Shown here: one piece after another, positions 9,539 to 16,746 of the stretch
Position numbering within the stretch: position 1 is the stretch's first letter
How the letters are laid out: each line of letters begins with the position of its first letter
Position numbers and translations under genes: made by a program
Notes under the pieces: generated by a model
Databases searched by the model: none
Seen by the model: only the letters and a program-made list of their open reading frames with translations
Told to the model about the DNA's origin: nothing
Assembly (NCBI GenBank): GCA_000435635.1
Contig: FR882092.1
Span: forward strand, 1-35,757
Length of the DNA stretch: 35,757 bases
Origin: Prevotella sp. CAG:1320
Lineage (GTDB): Bacteria; Bacteroidota; Bacteroidia; Bacteroidales; Bacteroidaceae
Reading direction: 5' to 3'

Positions 9539-10586
9539 TCGAGACGGGACACTGATAGAAGAACCCGCTGACGAGCAGATAGACAGCTTCGAGAAGTTGA
9601 AGTTTGTAAAAGGCGTGTTCAAAAATCTAGGCTTTATCAGTCAACATCTTGATTTCAAACTCGTAATGGTGAGCAACCAAGACGGTTTGGGCACTGACTC
9701 TTTTCCCGAAAAAACATTTTGGCCAGTGCATAATTTCATCCTTCAAACACTGGAGGGCGAAGGCATCACTTTCGACAAACAACATATAGACCGTCACTTC
9801 CCCGAAGATAATGCCCCAACCCGCAAACCTGGTACAGGCATGCTGACAGAATATATCGACAACTTCAAGTATGACTTAGCGGGAAGCTATGTAATAGGCG
9901 ATAGGGACACGGATGCCCAATTGGCTCAAAACCTCGGTTGCCGTGCCTTGATATTGGGAAAAGACGGAATGGATTGGGAAAAGATAGCGGAGATACTCTT
10001 CGCGGGGGAAAGAAAAGCGGAAGTCACGCGAACCACCAAGGAAACCGATATACATGTGGAGGTAAACTTGGAAGGCACGGGCAAATGTGACATATCCACC
10101 GGATTGGGATTCTTTGACCACATGCTAGAGCAGATTGCCAAACATGGCATGATAGACTTAACCGTCCACACCAAGGGAGATCTCCACGTGGACGAGCATC
10201 ACACTATCGAAGACACAGGCCTCGCCCTTGGCGAATGCCTGCTCAAGGCCTTGGGAGACAAGCGTGGTATTGAGCGTTATGGTTATTCCCTGCCCATGGA
10301 TGACAGCCTTTGCCAAGTGGCATTAGACTTCGGCGGCAGACCTTGGCTGGTGTGGGACGCTGAATTTCACAGGGAAAAAGTGGGCGAAATGCCTACCGAG
10401 ATGTTTCCGCATTTCTTCAAGAGCCTGAGCGACGCGGCCAAGATGAACCTTAACATAAAAGGTGAAGGCCAAAATGAGCATCACAAGATAGAGGGCATCT
10501 TCAAGGCGTTTGCGCGTTCACTGCGAATGGCCGTGCGAAGGGATATCTACCATTACGAGTTGCCCAGTTCTAAGGGGATGCTATAA
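9504..10586 (+). CDS. hisB: Bifunctional histidinol-phosphatase / imidazoleglycerol-phosphate dehydratase
   Basis: This fused enzyme catalyses two steps of histidine synthesis. Residues 1-165 are a HAD phosphatase: nucleophile D12 and acid/base D14 in FIDRDGTL, and the later GDRDTD metal site. Residues 170-360 are the IGPD domain, with the paired manganese motifs [11 protein letters not shown] and [10 protein letters not shown] and later DFGGR and NEHHKIE. The 360-residue length fits the E. coli-type fusion. One oddity: the zinc loop of the E. coli phosphatase half (Cys-x-His, Cys-x-Cys) reads [12 protein letters not shown] here, with no cysteines. No other his genes are in the window. Its start lies 35 bases inside the membrane-protein gene. 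Confidence 0.95.
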   Translation: MTEKKIKLLFIDRDGTLIEEPADEQIDSFEKLKFVKGVFKNLGFISQHLDFKLVMVSNQDGLGTDSFPEKTFWPVHNFILQTLEGEGITFDKQHIDRHFPEDNAPTRKPGTGMLTEYIDNFKYDLAGSYVIGDRDTDAQLAQNLGCRALILGKDGMDWEKIAEILFAGERKAEVTRTTKETDIHVEVNLEGTGKCDISTGLGFFDHMLEQIAKHGMIDLTVHTKGDLHVDEHHTIEDTGLALGECLLKALGDKRGIERYGYSLPMDDSLCQVALDFGGRPWLVWDAEFHREKVGEMPTEMFPHFFKSLSDAAKMNLNIKGEGQNEHHKIEGIFKAFARSLRMAVRRDIYHYELPSSKGML

Positions 10587-10660
10587 AGGATTGCATGCAA
10601 ATATCCACTATCTCTTCACCCATGAACGAAAGCGAGAAACATGCGGTTGGCATAACACAC

Positions 10661-10699
10661 AAAACGAAAAATAGGACTTGTCTCTCGACAAATCCTATT
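10661..10699 (-). terminator. Strong intrinsic terminator (minus strand)
   Basis: Bases 10,699-10,687 and 10,682-10,670 form a 13-bp stem (12 pairs, one G-U) with a 4-base loop, followed on the minus strand by TTTCGTTTT. On the plus strand the stem is followed by only a few T residues, so it fits minus-strand termination better, although it may also help end the hisB transcript. Confidence 0.65.
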
Positions 10700-10786
10700 T
10701 CCAATACTTACTAAAACTAAATTAACCACTAAAAAATCTTCAAAAGTTGTCATGTCGAAAGAGGGTCATGTCTACCACACTTTCAT
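10662..10786 (-). ncRNA. Candidate small RNA between hisB and vsr
   Basis: A consensus promoter (10,822-10,791) and a T-tailed terminator (10,699-10,661) face the same way on the minus strand and enclose about 125 bases with no minus-strand gene of normal size. Inside are two very short frames: ATG AAA GTG TGG TAG at 10,786-10,772 (MKVW) and a nine-residue frame (MTLFRHDNF). The element GACATGAC occurs twice, 16 bases apart. I do not recognise the RNA family. It could be a trans-acting sRNA, a leader-peptide remnant, or an antisense RNA to the hisB 3' end. Confidence 0.5.
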
Positions 10787-10790
10787 AAGG

Positions 10791-10822
10791 CAAAAGTAAG
10801 AAATTTCTGGCATACCACCAAA
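10791..10822 (-). promoter_or_regulatory. Consensus promoter driving the candidate small RNA
   Basis: Minus strand: TTTG at 10,822-10,819, exactly 20 bases, then TACTTTTG at 10,798-10,791. Both boxes and the spacing match the Bacteroidota primary promoter. It points away from vsr, so it cannot serve vsr. Confidence 0.72.
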
Positions 10823-10867
10823 TATATATAGTTAAAATATCCATAATCGCGAGAGACAACACCATAA

Positions 10868-11359
10868 ATGGACAAGATATCTAGCGAAAAGAGAAGCAAA
10901 ATCATGGCGGCTATCCATAGCAAGGATACCAAGCCTGAACTTATCGTAAGGCGTTACCTGCACGCTTGCGGCTTTCGTTATCGCTTACATCACAAACGAT
11001 TGCCAGGCCATCCTGACATCGTATTAAGGAAATACCGCACATGCATATTCATCAACGGATGCTTCTGGCATGGGCACGATTGCCATAACTTCAGGCCTCC
11101 ATTGACCCATACGGAGTTCTGGACTGAAAAAATAGCCCGCAACAAAGCGAGGGACAAAGCGCAACAGCAGGAACTGGCCAAGATGGGCTGGCATTGCGTC
11201 ACCATCTGGGAATGCGAACTGGAGAAAGACAGACAAGAAGCAACTCTACGCTCACTGGAATATACACTCAACCACATCTACCTGAAAGACCACACCCAGT
11301 CTTATCCCAAGTGGGAAGAACGGGAATTCGATATTGCCGCGGAAGATTTGCACACATAA
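10868..11359 (+). CDS. vsr: Very short patch repair endonuclease (orphan)
   Basis: Vsr nicks DNA 5' of the T in T:G mismatches arising when 5-methylcytosine deaminates. The whole signature is present: KDTKPELIVRRYLH near the N terminus, the catalytic aspartate in LPGHPDIVL, then FINGCFWHGHDCHNF (Zn-binding and DNA-intercalating aromatic region), FWTEKIARNKARD and a final WECEL. The 163 residues are slightly longer than the roughly 150 of E. coli Vsr, with a 20-residue C-terminal tail. Vsr normally accompanies a C5-cytosine methyltransferase; none lies in this window. It stands at the boundary between core genes and the accessory block and may be the edge of that block or a remnant of a restriction island. 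Confidence 0.93.
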   Translation: MDKISSEKRSKIMAAIHSKDTKPELIVRRYLHACGFRYRLHHKRLPGHPDIVLRKYRTCIFINGCFWHGHDCHNFRPPLTHTEFWTEKIARNKARDKAQQQELAKMGWHCVTIWECELEKDRQEATLRSLEYTLNHIYLKDHTQSYPKWEEREFDIAAEDLHT

Positions 11360-11371
11360 TATCCAAAAAGC

Positions 11372-11448
11372 CAGTACTACTCCTTTTCAATATCAGTAGT
11401 ACTGACTTTCATTTTCAGTACTACTGATATTGAAAAGGAGTAGTACTG
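11372..11448. repeat. Perfect 34-bp inverted repeat with 9-base loop
   Basis: Bases 11,372-11,405 are the exact reverse complement of 11,415-11,448, with loop CTTTCATTT. Each arm itself contains the palindrome TCAGTAGTACTGA or its complement, so alternative small hairpins are possible. It begins 12 bases after the vsr stop. No T-run follows on either strand, so this is not a classical intrinsic terminator, but an RNA hairpin of this strength would protect or end the vsr mRNA. Confidence 0.9.
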
Positions 11449-11474
11449 CGTTTACTTCCTCTTAACGCGGTTTT

Positions 11475-11515
11475 CCAAAACAAGTTATTTTGGGGAGCAA
11501 AACAAGTTATTTCGC
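11475..11515. repeat. Two further copies of the AAACAAGTT palindrome
   Basis: CCAAAACAAGTTATTTTGG (11,475-11,493) and GCAAAACAAGTTATTTCGC (11,497-11,515) are imperfect palindromes with the core found at 191-289. Two clusters 11 kb apart in separate intergenic regions suggest a genome-wide repeat family. Confidence 0.6.
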
Positions 11516-11570
11516 ATCGGAAAATAGCCCCTTATAAACAACTCTGAACAACTTGGAGTAATTTGAACTA

Positions 11571-11595
11571 AGTCCCTCTAAATGAGGGACTTTTT
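11571..11595 (+). terminator. Intrinsic terminator before the HTH gene
   Basis: AGTCCCTC (11,571-11,578) pairs perfectly with GAGGGACT (11,584-11,591) around a 5-base loop, followed by TTTTGCATTTT. It lies 212 bases past vsr and 26 bases ahead of the next promoter, insulating the two transcription units. Confidence 0.8.
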
Positions 11596-11620
11596 GCATT
11601 TTAACACTTCAAGTTGCATA

Positions 11621-11652
11621 TTTGTTAGTTATAGTTTTTCCAGTTATTTTTG
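11621..11652 (+). promoter_or_regulatory. Consensus promoter of the tandem-HTH gene
   Basis: TTTG at 11,621-11,624, 20 bases, then TATTTTTG at 11,645-11,652 followed by CA: both boxes and spacing match the Bacteroidota consensus. Transcription would begin near 11,657, leaving a leader of nearly 190 bases that contains the TGAGAC iterons. Confidence 0.75.
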
Positions 11653-11723
11653 CACCGTATTTCTACCGCGAGTGTAAAACAGAAAGTCGATTTCACACCA
11701 AGATGACATCATAGGGACAAGCG

Positions 11724-11808
11724 TGAGACGCAGTGAGAAAAGTCCAAAATGCAATCGAGGGTACAACGTGAGACACCATGAGACGTGGTGAGACACTATG
11801 AGACACTT
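11724..11808 (+). repeat. 10-bp TGAGAC iterons
   Basis: Four units in exact 10-base register begin at 11,769, 11,779, 11,789 and 11,799 (TGAGACACCA, TGAGACGTGG, TGAGACACTA, TGAGACACTT). Two more, weaker, are 10 bases apart at 11,724 and 11,734. They lie in the transcribed leader, ending 35 bases before the ATG of the tandem-HTH gene. The near-helical period is what one expects of protein-binding sites on one face of DNA; an RNA role in the leader is also possible. Confidence 0.75.
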
Positions 11809-11843
11809 TGGCAGGAGAAAATTCACTAACAATTGCAACAATT

Positions 11844-13490
11844 ATGGAAATTCAGAAACGCTGTAAGTACTGTGGAAGATCCTTTATTGCGCATAAGATG
11901 AACACTATCTATTGCTCACCTTCGTGCAATAATAAGGATTACAAGAAGGCAATCCGCGAAAAGCAGGTTGCTGAATTCATGGAGGAAGAAAAGAAGAAGA
12001 CTCCCAAGGTAGATATTCTTGGGGGTAAGGAATTCCTCACCCCTACTGAAGGGGCATCACTACTTGGACTGAGCCGTGCTACTTTCTATCGCTATATGAG
12101 CAATGGAACCATTAAGGCAGTCCAGCTACGAGGAAAGACTATCGTCAGACGAAAAGACATCGAACGATTGTTCGACAATCCCCCTGCCTATCAATCACAT
12201 TCGGAGAAGAAGCAGGAAAAATGTGAATACTACACCTTCAGGCAAATCATGGAGAAGTTCAAATGCTCCAAGAAGGCAGTCATGACCAGAGTTGAGAAAT
12301 ACAATATTCCTAAAGTATATCAAGGCCGCAATTGTTTCTTTGACCGTGCTCTGGTTGATGTTCATTTTGCTCAACTTATTGCGGAAATTGACTTACGTGA
12401 CTATTATACTATTCCGCAACTGGAGGAGAAGTACAAGATGAGCCACGCATCCGTATTATCTTTTGTGACCAGATACAAGATACCACGTATCACACAAGGG
12501 AGAACTGTCTATTACTCAAGGGCGCATATCGATACAATAAAAGGTGAACGTGAATCCATCGATCCGAACTATTACACATACGCTGAAATCATGGAGAAGT
12601 TCCATTTCTCAAAAGACCAGGTTTCTTACTATGTCCATAACTATGAAATAGACAATCATAAGCAGGGACGTTTTACGGTCATCAACAGAAAGGAGTTTGA
12701 CCGTATCATTAAGGAGCGTATGGAAACAAATGCCCTGGAAAAAGAGAAAGAACGGAGGGCAAAACTGCCGAAGCTCAATGAAATTCCTGATGGCTATATT
12801 TCCGTTGCACAGATAGCAGAGAAATATGGAGTCACGACCAAACATGTCCAGGCCAAGACTCGTGATGCAAAAACGCCAAAGCTTATTATCAAGCATTTGA
12901 ACTACTATAACGAGGCTGCTATTGAACAGCTGTTCAACAGAGACCCAGAGAAATTTGAGGTTCCCGAAGACTATATCACAGCACAGGAGATTGCCAAACG
13001 CTTCAAGGTCACGGTTCATCACGTTCATGGGCGAACCAGAGAGGCCAAAATCCCAAAGATAACGGTAAAGCATGTCAACTTCTACGAACTGAAGGCCGTT
13101 GAAGCTCTTTTTGCCAAGAATGAAGCCAGTGAGGAACTGCAAAAGGACGAAAGTGCAGAATGGGTATCTGGCACCGATGTAGAAGAAATGCTTGGCATTA
13201 CGACTAGTGCAAGAAGGTCGTTCGTCTCACGGCATAAGATTCCATCCAAGAAAGAACACGGTATAGCCTATTATCTTAGGTCGGCCATTGAAGATGTAAA
13301 CAACACACTGGCAAAGTACAGCGACCAGTACTACACCGTGAAGCAAATATGTGAGAAGTTCAACATGGACAGAGATAAGGCTTACGGGATGCTAAGATAT
13401 AGCGATGTTAGAAAAGTCCATGAAGGCAGGTTCGCTTTGTTCCTCAAAGAGGATATCATAAAAATGATCCACGAAAGGCAGTACAAATAA
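11844..13490 (+). CDS. Four-cysteine finger plus about eight tandem helix-turn-helix modules
   Basis: The 548-residue protein opens with a probable zinc finger (C7, C10, C24, C28; C-x2-C-x13-C-x3-C). Eight repeats of about 47 residues follow near 64-110, 129-175, 187-232, 243-290, 318-364, 377-423, 440-487 and 496-542. Each has the pattern Y-Y/I-T-x2-Q/E-I-x-E-K-F/Y, a turn, a second helix, then a short strand and R/K-x-x-I. This is the excisionase/MerR-like winged HTH shape; module 1 (FLTPTEGASLLGLSRATFYRY) is the most canonical. It is probably a DNA-binding regulator or a replication/recombination accessory protein. I start at the ATG at 11,844; the upstream TTG at 11,808 falls in the iterons. 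Similar proteins occur near mobile elements of Bacteroidales, but the exact role is unknown. The gene appears intact. Confidence 0.72.
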   Translation: MEIQKRCKYCGRSFIAHKMNTIYCSPSCNNKDYKKAIREKQVAEFMEEEKKKTPKVDILGGKEFLTPTEGASLLGLSRATFYRYMSNGTIKAVQLRGKTIVRRKDIERLFDNPPAYQSHSEKKQEKCEYYTFRQIMEKFKCSKKAVMTRVEKYNIPKVYQGRNCFFDRALVDVHFAQLIAEIDLRDYYTIPQLEEKYKMSHASVLSFVTRYKIPRITQGRTVYYSRAHIDTIKGERESIDPNYYTYAEIMEKFHFSKDQVSYYVHNYEIDNHKQGRFTVINRKEFDRIIKERMETNALEKEKERRAKLPKLNEIPDGYISVAQIAEKYGVTTKHVQAKTRDAKTPKLIIKHLNYYNEAAIEQLFNRDPEKFEVPEDYITAQEIAKRFKVTVHHVHGRTREAKIPKITVKHVNFYELKAVEALFAKNEASEELQKDESAEWVSGTDVEEMLGITTSARRSFVSRHKIPSKKEHGIAYYLRSAIEDVNNTLAKYSDQYYTVKQICEKFNMDRDKAYGMLRYSDVRKVHEGRFALFLKEDIIKMIHERQYK

Positions 13491-13537
13491 GATTGCCAAT
13501 TATTCGGACTTATTCAAACCTTATCCTAAATTACTAC

Positions 13538-14861
13538 TGGTGCGATAAAATCGCATTAGTTTTAAATCTCATCAAATAACGAGAGTTCTTTGACATTTTG
13601 GTTTGAAATGATTGATGAGTCTAGCTTGGTTATCAACGACCGCAGGTCAGTCCTTTCCAACGCGGATATTCTAATCAGGGTAGCCACCTCGGTGATTGAA
13701 TATGGGCTGTTGCAAGCAACCTTTATTCTTGCTACTGTCAGATACGATATGATGGCAGCCCAAAGATGGATTTTGACAGCGTTTTCCGAATATCCCCACA
13801 GAGTTTTTACGGTAATGTTCTGTTTAATCCACTTGAAGAATACCTCTATATCCCATCGATGGCGGTACAGGTTGGATATTTCCAAGGCACTGACTTCAAA
13901 GTTATTGGATATAAAGTCCACAATAGTGTCATTATCAGGGTCATAAACGCGGACAAATCTCATGGCTTCGGGATACAGCTTGCTTGAGTTATATCCCGTT
14001 ACCCTTATACAGGAGTCTTCCAGTACGCCAGACTTGACATCGGAAATATCCATCTGCTCGACTGTCTCGAATGTCATGTTCTCTTTTGGACGTGATACCC
14101 AAAATGCCTGAGCCTGATGAAATCTAAAAAGTGCTTTAAAGTCAACATAGGCCTTATCCATCACGTAGAAAGCATAAGGCTCCGGTGTCAGTGCGTCAAG
14201 CTCGTTGCTGTCATGCCACTTGCCGTCCGTGATATGGATATTGGCAGGTATGCTGCCTCTCAAATCCAATAGGGTGTGCATCTTGACAGCTCCTTTGCTG
14301 TATTTTCCCAAAGCCCACGTTGCAAGCCTTATACTGGTTGATATGGTCGTGGAATCAAGCGCATATATCACGTTATCAATGGTAATTTGAGACAGTTGGA
14401 TATTTGAGTACATCGGTCTGACCGTAGCAATCAAATAAAGGCCCAGTCCTTCAAAAATGCGATAATCCCTACTTTCGTTTGCACGAGACAATGAGGTATG
14501 GTTCACGGCCTTACGAAAACCGAGATGATAAAGCATCTTGTTATGAGCTTCGAGGCATAGACAAATATCCCTCAGAGAATCACATCCTGTCAACTGTCCG
14601 AAAAGCAGATGAAGAAGGTGATTGTAACTGCTGAGATTTTTGGTATGCCAATCTCCTTTATATTGCTTTACGAGTTTATCAAACTGATAACGCGGTATAT
14701 ACTCGACAACTTGGGAAAATACAAACTTGCCTTGATTCATAATCCTGATGTGTTGAAACTACAGGACTAATAAATCATTTTCAAATCAAAAAATCAATGA
14801 ACGCTTATATTTGATTAAAAATTAATCGTTTAACTACAGTGATGTGATTTTTATCGCACCA
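13538..14861. mobile_element. IS4-family insertion sequence (about 1.32 kb)
   Basis: The ends are imperfect inverted repeats: TGGTGCGATAAAA at 13,538-13,550, and its complement ending at 14,861, continuing with TCGCAT versus ATCACAT, about 20 bp in all. One transposase fills the element. No target-site duplication is visible: the left flank ends in ATTACTAC and the right begins CTAATATT, whereas IS4-family elements usually duplicate about 9-12 bases. The right end directly abuts a CHAT-gene remnant, suggesting deletion or recombination beside the IS. The exact boundary is uncertain by one or two bases. Confidence 0.82.
13562..14740 (-). CDS. IS4-family DDE transposase with DUF4372-like N terminus
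   Basis: The 392-residue transposase begins with the domain typical of this IS4 subgroup (MNQGKFVFSQVVEYIPRYQF through LTGCDSLRDICLCL). The catalytic triad is readable: D129 in ALDSTT, D195 in VMDKAYVD, and E299 within the IS4 YREK signature Y292-x2-R295-x3-E299-x6-K306 (YRHRWDIEVFFKWIK). No frameshift or stop interrupts it, so the element may be active. It reads against the HTH gene and ends 24 bases inside the left end of the IS. Confidence 0.93.
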   Translation of the reverse strand: MNQGKFVFSQVVEYIPRYQFDKLVKQYKGDWHTKNLSSYNHLLHLLFGQLTGCDSLRDICLCLEAHNKMLYHLGFRKAVNHTSLSRANESRDYRIFEGLGLYLIATVRPMYSNIQLSQITIDNVIYALDSTTISTSIRLATWALGKYSKGAVKMHTLLDLRGSIPANIHITDGKWHDSNELDALTPEPYAFYVMDKAYVDFKALFRFHQAQAFWVSRPKENMTFETVEQMDISDVKSGVLEDSCIRVTGYNSSKLYPEAMRFVRVYDPDNDTIVDFISNNFEVSALEISNLYRHRWDIEVFFKWIKQNITVKTLWGYSENAVKIHLWAAIISYLTVARIKVACNSPYSITEVATLIRISALERTDLRSLITKLDSSIISNQNVKELSLFDEI

Positions 14862-15312
14862 CTAATATTTCAACAATATAAAACTATACCAAGATTACAA
14901 ATTGCAGCGCACTGGACTATTCTTAGCTAATTCAAATGAAACATGGAATGGGGACCGACCTCCCACATCTAGCAATGATGGTATTTTGACTGCCTACGAA
15001 ATATCCAAAATGGATTTGTCGAATGTTAGTTTAGCCGTACTCTCTGCCTGCGAAACAGCAAACGGTTTCATTGACAACATAGAAGGAACACAAGGATTAC
15101 AATACGCTTTCAGACAAGCGGGAGCCGGTTCGATGTTATTAAGTCTATGGAAAATAGATGATGCTGTGACATTCCTGTTTATGGACGAGTTTTATTCAAC
15201 TCTTTTCACGCAGAATGACATGCCAAAAGCATATCAATCAGCACTTAAAAAGATAATGGATGAGTATCCTGAACCGTATTATTGGGCAGGATTTATCCTA
15301 ATCTACAACTAA
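14862..15312 (+). pseudogene. 3' fragment of a second CHAT-protease gene
   Basis: From just past the IS end the frame reads a CHAT-protease C terminus: GLFLANSNETW, DGILTAYEISKMDLSN, the catalytic-cysteine motif LAVLSACETANG, then YAFRQAGAGSMLLSLWKIDDA and a final WAGFILIYN. It aligns along its length with the end of the intact CHAT protein at 17,179-19,833 (SACETGLG, AFKLAGANNILMSLWSVPDAA, WGGFVLLH). The catalytic-histidine region (THGFF in the intact gene) and everything before it are missing. In frame, the nearest upstream stop (14,863) is at the IS junction and there is no ATG start; only a TTG at 14,902. I read it as a gene beheaded by the insertion and deletion. The two sequences are clearly diverged, so it is a paralogue. 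Confidence 0.8.
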
Positions 15313-15344
15313 CAAATTCAATAAGTAAAAACTACAATCATCAC

Positions 15345-15617
15345 ATGGGGTTATTTGATTTTTTCAAAAGCGATGAAGAAAAGGTGAGGTCCAAAATCCG
15401 GAAAGGATTCGATGGATGTGTTAGAACAGCAGTTAAATCAGCTGGCACTAATGACAGTTTTATGCTTGGAATAATGGTACAAGCAGCTATTGCCGACTTT
15501 TACAAATCCATGAAGGATCACCCTGCATTATGGATGTTATGTAACAAGCTGGGGGTTGACTATGATACCATTCTTGAAGAAGAATGCCGAAGAGCATTAA
15601 ATAAATACTTGAAATAA
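15345..15617 (+). CDS. 90-residue helical protein next to the CHAT remnant
   Basis: From the ATG at 15,345 the product is a 90-residue, mostly helical soluble protein (MGLFDFFKSDEEKVRSKIRK, then LGIMVQAAIADFYKSMKDHP and a C-terminal LEEECRRALNKYLK). I do not recognise it. It lies 32 bases after the CHAT remnant on the same strand, so it was probably its operon partner before the IS event; small conserved companions of CHAT proteases would fit. The longer frame starting at 15,282 overlaps the remnant and is less likely. Confidence 0.6.
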   Translation: MGLFDFFKSDEEKVRSKIRKGFDGCVRTAVKSAGTNDSFMLGIMVQAAIADFYKSMKDHPALWMLCNKLGVDYDTILEEECRRALNKYLK

Positions 15618-15653
15618 GGCCATCAACTAATTATTCATCGATCTGATAAACGT

Positions 15654-15740
15654 ATGCAATCATTGAACCGAAAAAGTTCAATGATAGTTATCATTCTGTA
15701 TGTTGTTTCAATCTTGTTTATGATACCTATCCTATTTTAA
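15654..15740 (+). CDS. Possible 28-residue single-helix membrane peptide
   Basis: ATG at 15,654 opens a 28-codon frame: a short basic start (MQSLNRKSS) followed by one uninterrupted hydrophobic helix (MIVIILYVVSILFMIPILF) to the stop. It starts 36 bases after the previous gene and its end overlaps the convergent gene's stop codon by 9 bases. A 10-bp perfect stem (15,659-15,668 with 15,676-15,685) lies inside it and may instead be a hairpin between converging genes. There is no homology evidence; the case rests on the clean positive-then-hydrophobic layout. Confidence 0.35.
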   Translation: MQSLNRKSSMIVIILYVVSILFMIPILF

Positions 15741-16136
15741 GCAAAAAAACAGAACTATTCCAACTAATACCATTAACGAACCCACAATCCTTTGAACTTT
15801 TATTTCTGCAAAGGTAGGGATGTCATTGGTCAATCTATATAAAGGATAAAGGAGAAGCCTTAGCAAGAGGGCAATCAATTTAGCTAGTATTAACCCTCCC
15901 ACATATACACCTAAATACCACCAATGTTCCGTAAAGGTGAGATAGCCTACCATTCCTAAAACAAAAATAACACCCAGAATATTTGATAGACCATAGAAAA
16001 TACGCAACAATGGATTATGAGTCCAATATTTTTCATTAAACTCAGCTTCAAATCTACCATTAGGGTTTTCTGGCACACATAGCTGAAGGCCAACTAAAGC
16101 CAAAAACGAAGTCCATAATACCAATGACACATTCAT
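15732..16136 (-). CDS. Four-helix membrane protein, last gene of the caspase-CHAT operon
   Basis: The 134-residue product has an N-terminal hydrophobic segment (VSLVLWTSFLALVGLQLCV), a polar region containing NPNGRFEAEFNEKYWTHNP, two central helices (ILGVIFVLGMVGYLTF; WYLGVYVGGLILAKLIALLLRLLLY) and a final helix (IVGSLMVLVGIVLFFCLK). No family was recognised. It begins 25 bases downstream of the preceding minus-strand gene and is the last gene of that run, converging on the small plus-strand genes. An inner-membrane location is the only safe statement; its role in the protease cluster is unknown. Confidence 0.65.
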   Translation of the reverse strand: MNVSLVLWTSFLALVGLQLCVPENPNGRFEAEFNEKYWTHNPLLRIFYGLSNILGVIFVLGMVGYLTFTEHWWYLGVYVGGLILAKLIALLLRLLLYPLYRLTNDIPTFAEIKVQRIVGSLMVLVGIVLFFCLK

Positions 16137-16161
16137 GATAATTACGCTTTTAGTGTTATTA

Positions 16162-16746
16162 TTATACTAATTTATCCCTACCGAATAAAGAAATCAGCCT
16201 CTGAGGATTAACTGTTATCTCAGCTAATTCGCCTTCCGTATATCCAATAGAAGTAAACATACGAGTAAATAATCTTTCTGATATTTCTTTGCAATCCATA
16301 CCTGTTTGCCTATCCCTTCCACAAGCTCTTTTGACAAAGGTTGAGCATCTATAGATCAAAAAATCTAATATGTTTTTATTATTTTCCTTAATATCACACA
16401 ATAAACGCATCGAGTGAGATATACCTCGATCAAAACCCTCAGCAGCGAAGAAAGAGTCAGCATCTTTTACAGTAACCCCCAATGCTTTAGACTCAAGCTC
16501 TATCTGATGATGGGCTATTGCTATATCTCGAACACTTGTACGAATATTCTTCATAAATACATCAAAAACAAAAATAAAGGCATACCTTTCTGAAAGGCTT
16601 AATGGCTCATACACTTTCCTGGATATTTGCAGAGCATATTCCTCTTCTTGTTTCCAACGCTTTGTAAACTTACGTCTTGCAACAACTAACTTTACAAAAA
16701 ACAGGCCAACTATGACCAATACAACAATTAAGAATACCTTCATCAT
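16162..16746 (-). CDS. Membrane-anchored protein of unknown function
   Basis: The 194-residue protein has one N-terminal helix (VFLIVVLVIVGLFFVKLVV) followed by a strongly basic stretch (ARRKFTKRWK), which by the positive-inside rule keeps the remaining approx. 160 residues in the cytoplasm. The soluble part is helical, with ERYAFIFVFDVFMKNIRTS and a cysteine-containing segment (YRCSTFVKRACGRDRQTG). No motif I can name. Its ATG overlaps the previous gene's stop as ATGA (16,743-16,746), so the two are translationally coupled. Confidence 0.68.
   Translation of the reverse strand: MMKVFLIVVLVIVGLFFVKLVVARRKFTKRWKQEEEYALQISRKVYEPLSLSERYAFIFVFDVFMKNIRTSVRDIAIAHHQIELESKALGVTVKDADSFFAAEGFDRGISHSMRLLCDIKENNKNILDFLIYRCSTFVKRACGRDRQTGMDCKEISERLFTRMFTSIGYTEGELAEITVNPQRLISLFGRDKLV

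Noticed and set aside
11571..11595. GTCCCTC/GAGGGAC hairpin as an attachment site or tRNA end
   Set aside because: It has the simple form of an intrinsic terminator with a T-run; no tRNA sequence or integrase is nearby.
11724..11808. Could the TGAGAC repeats be a CRISPR array?
   Set aside because: Units are only 10 bases with no spacers; no cas genes are present. They are iterons.
15282..15344. Longer N terminus for the 90-residue protein
   Set aside because: The extension overlaps the end of the CHAT remnant; the ATG at 15,345 follows it with normal spacing.
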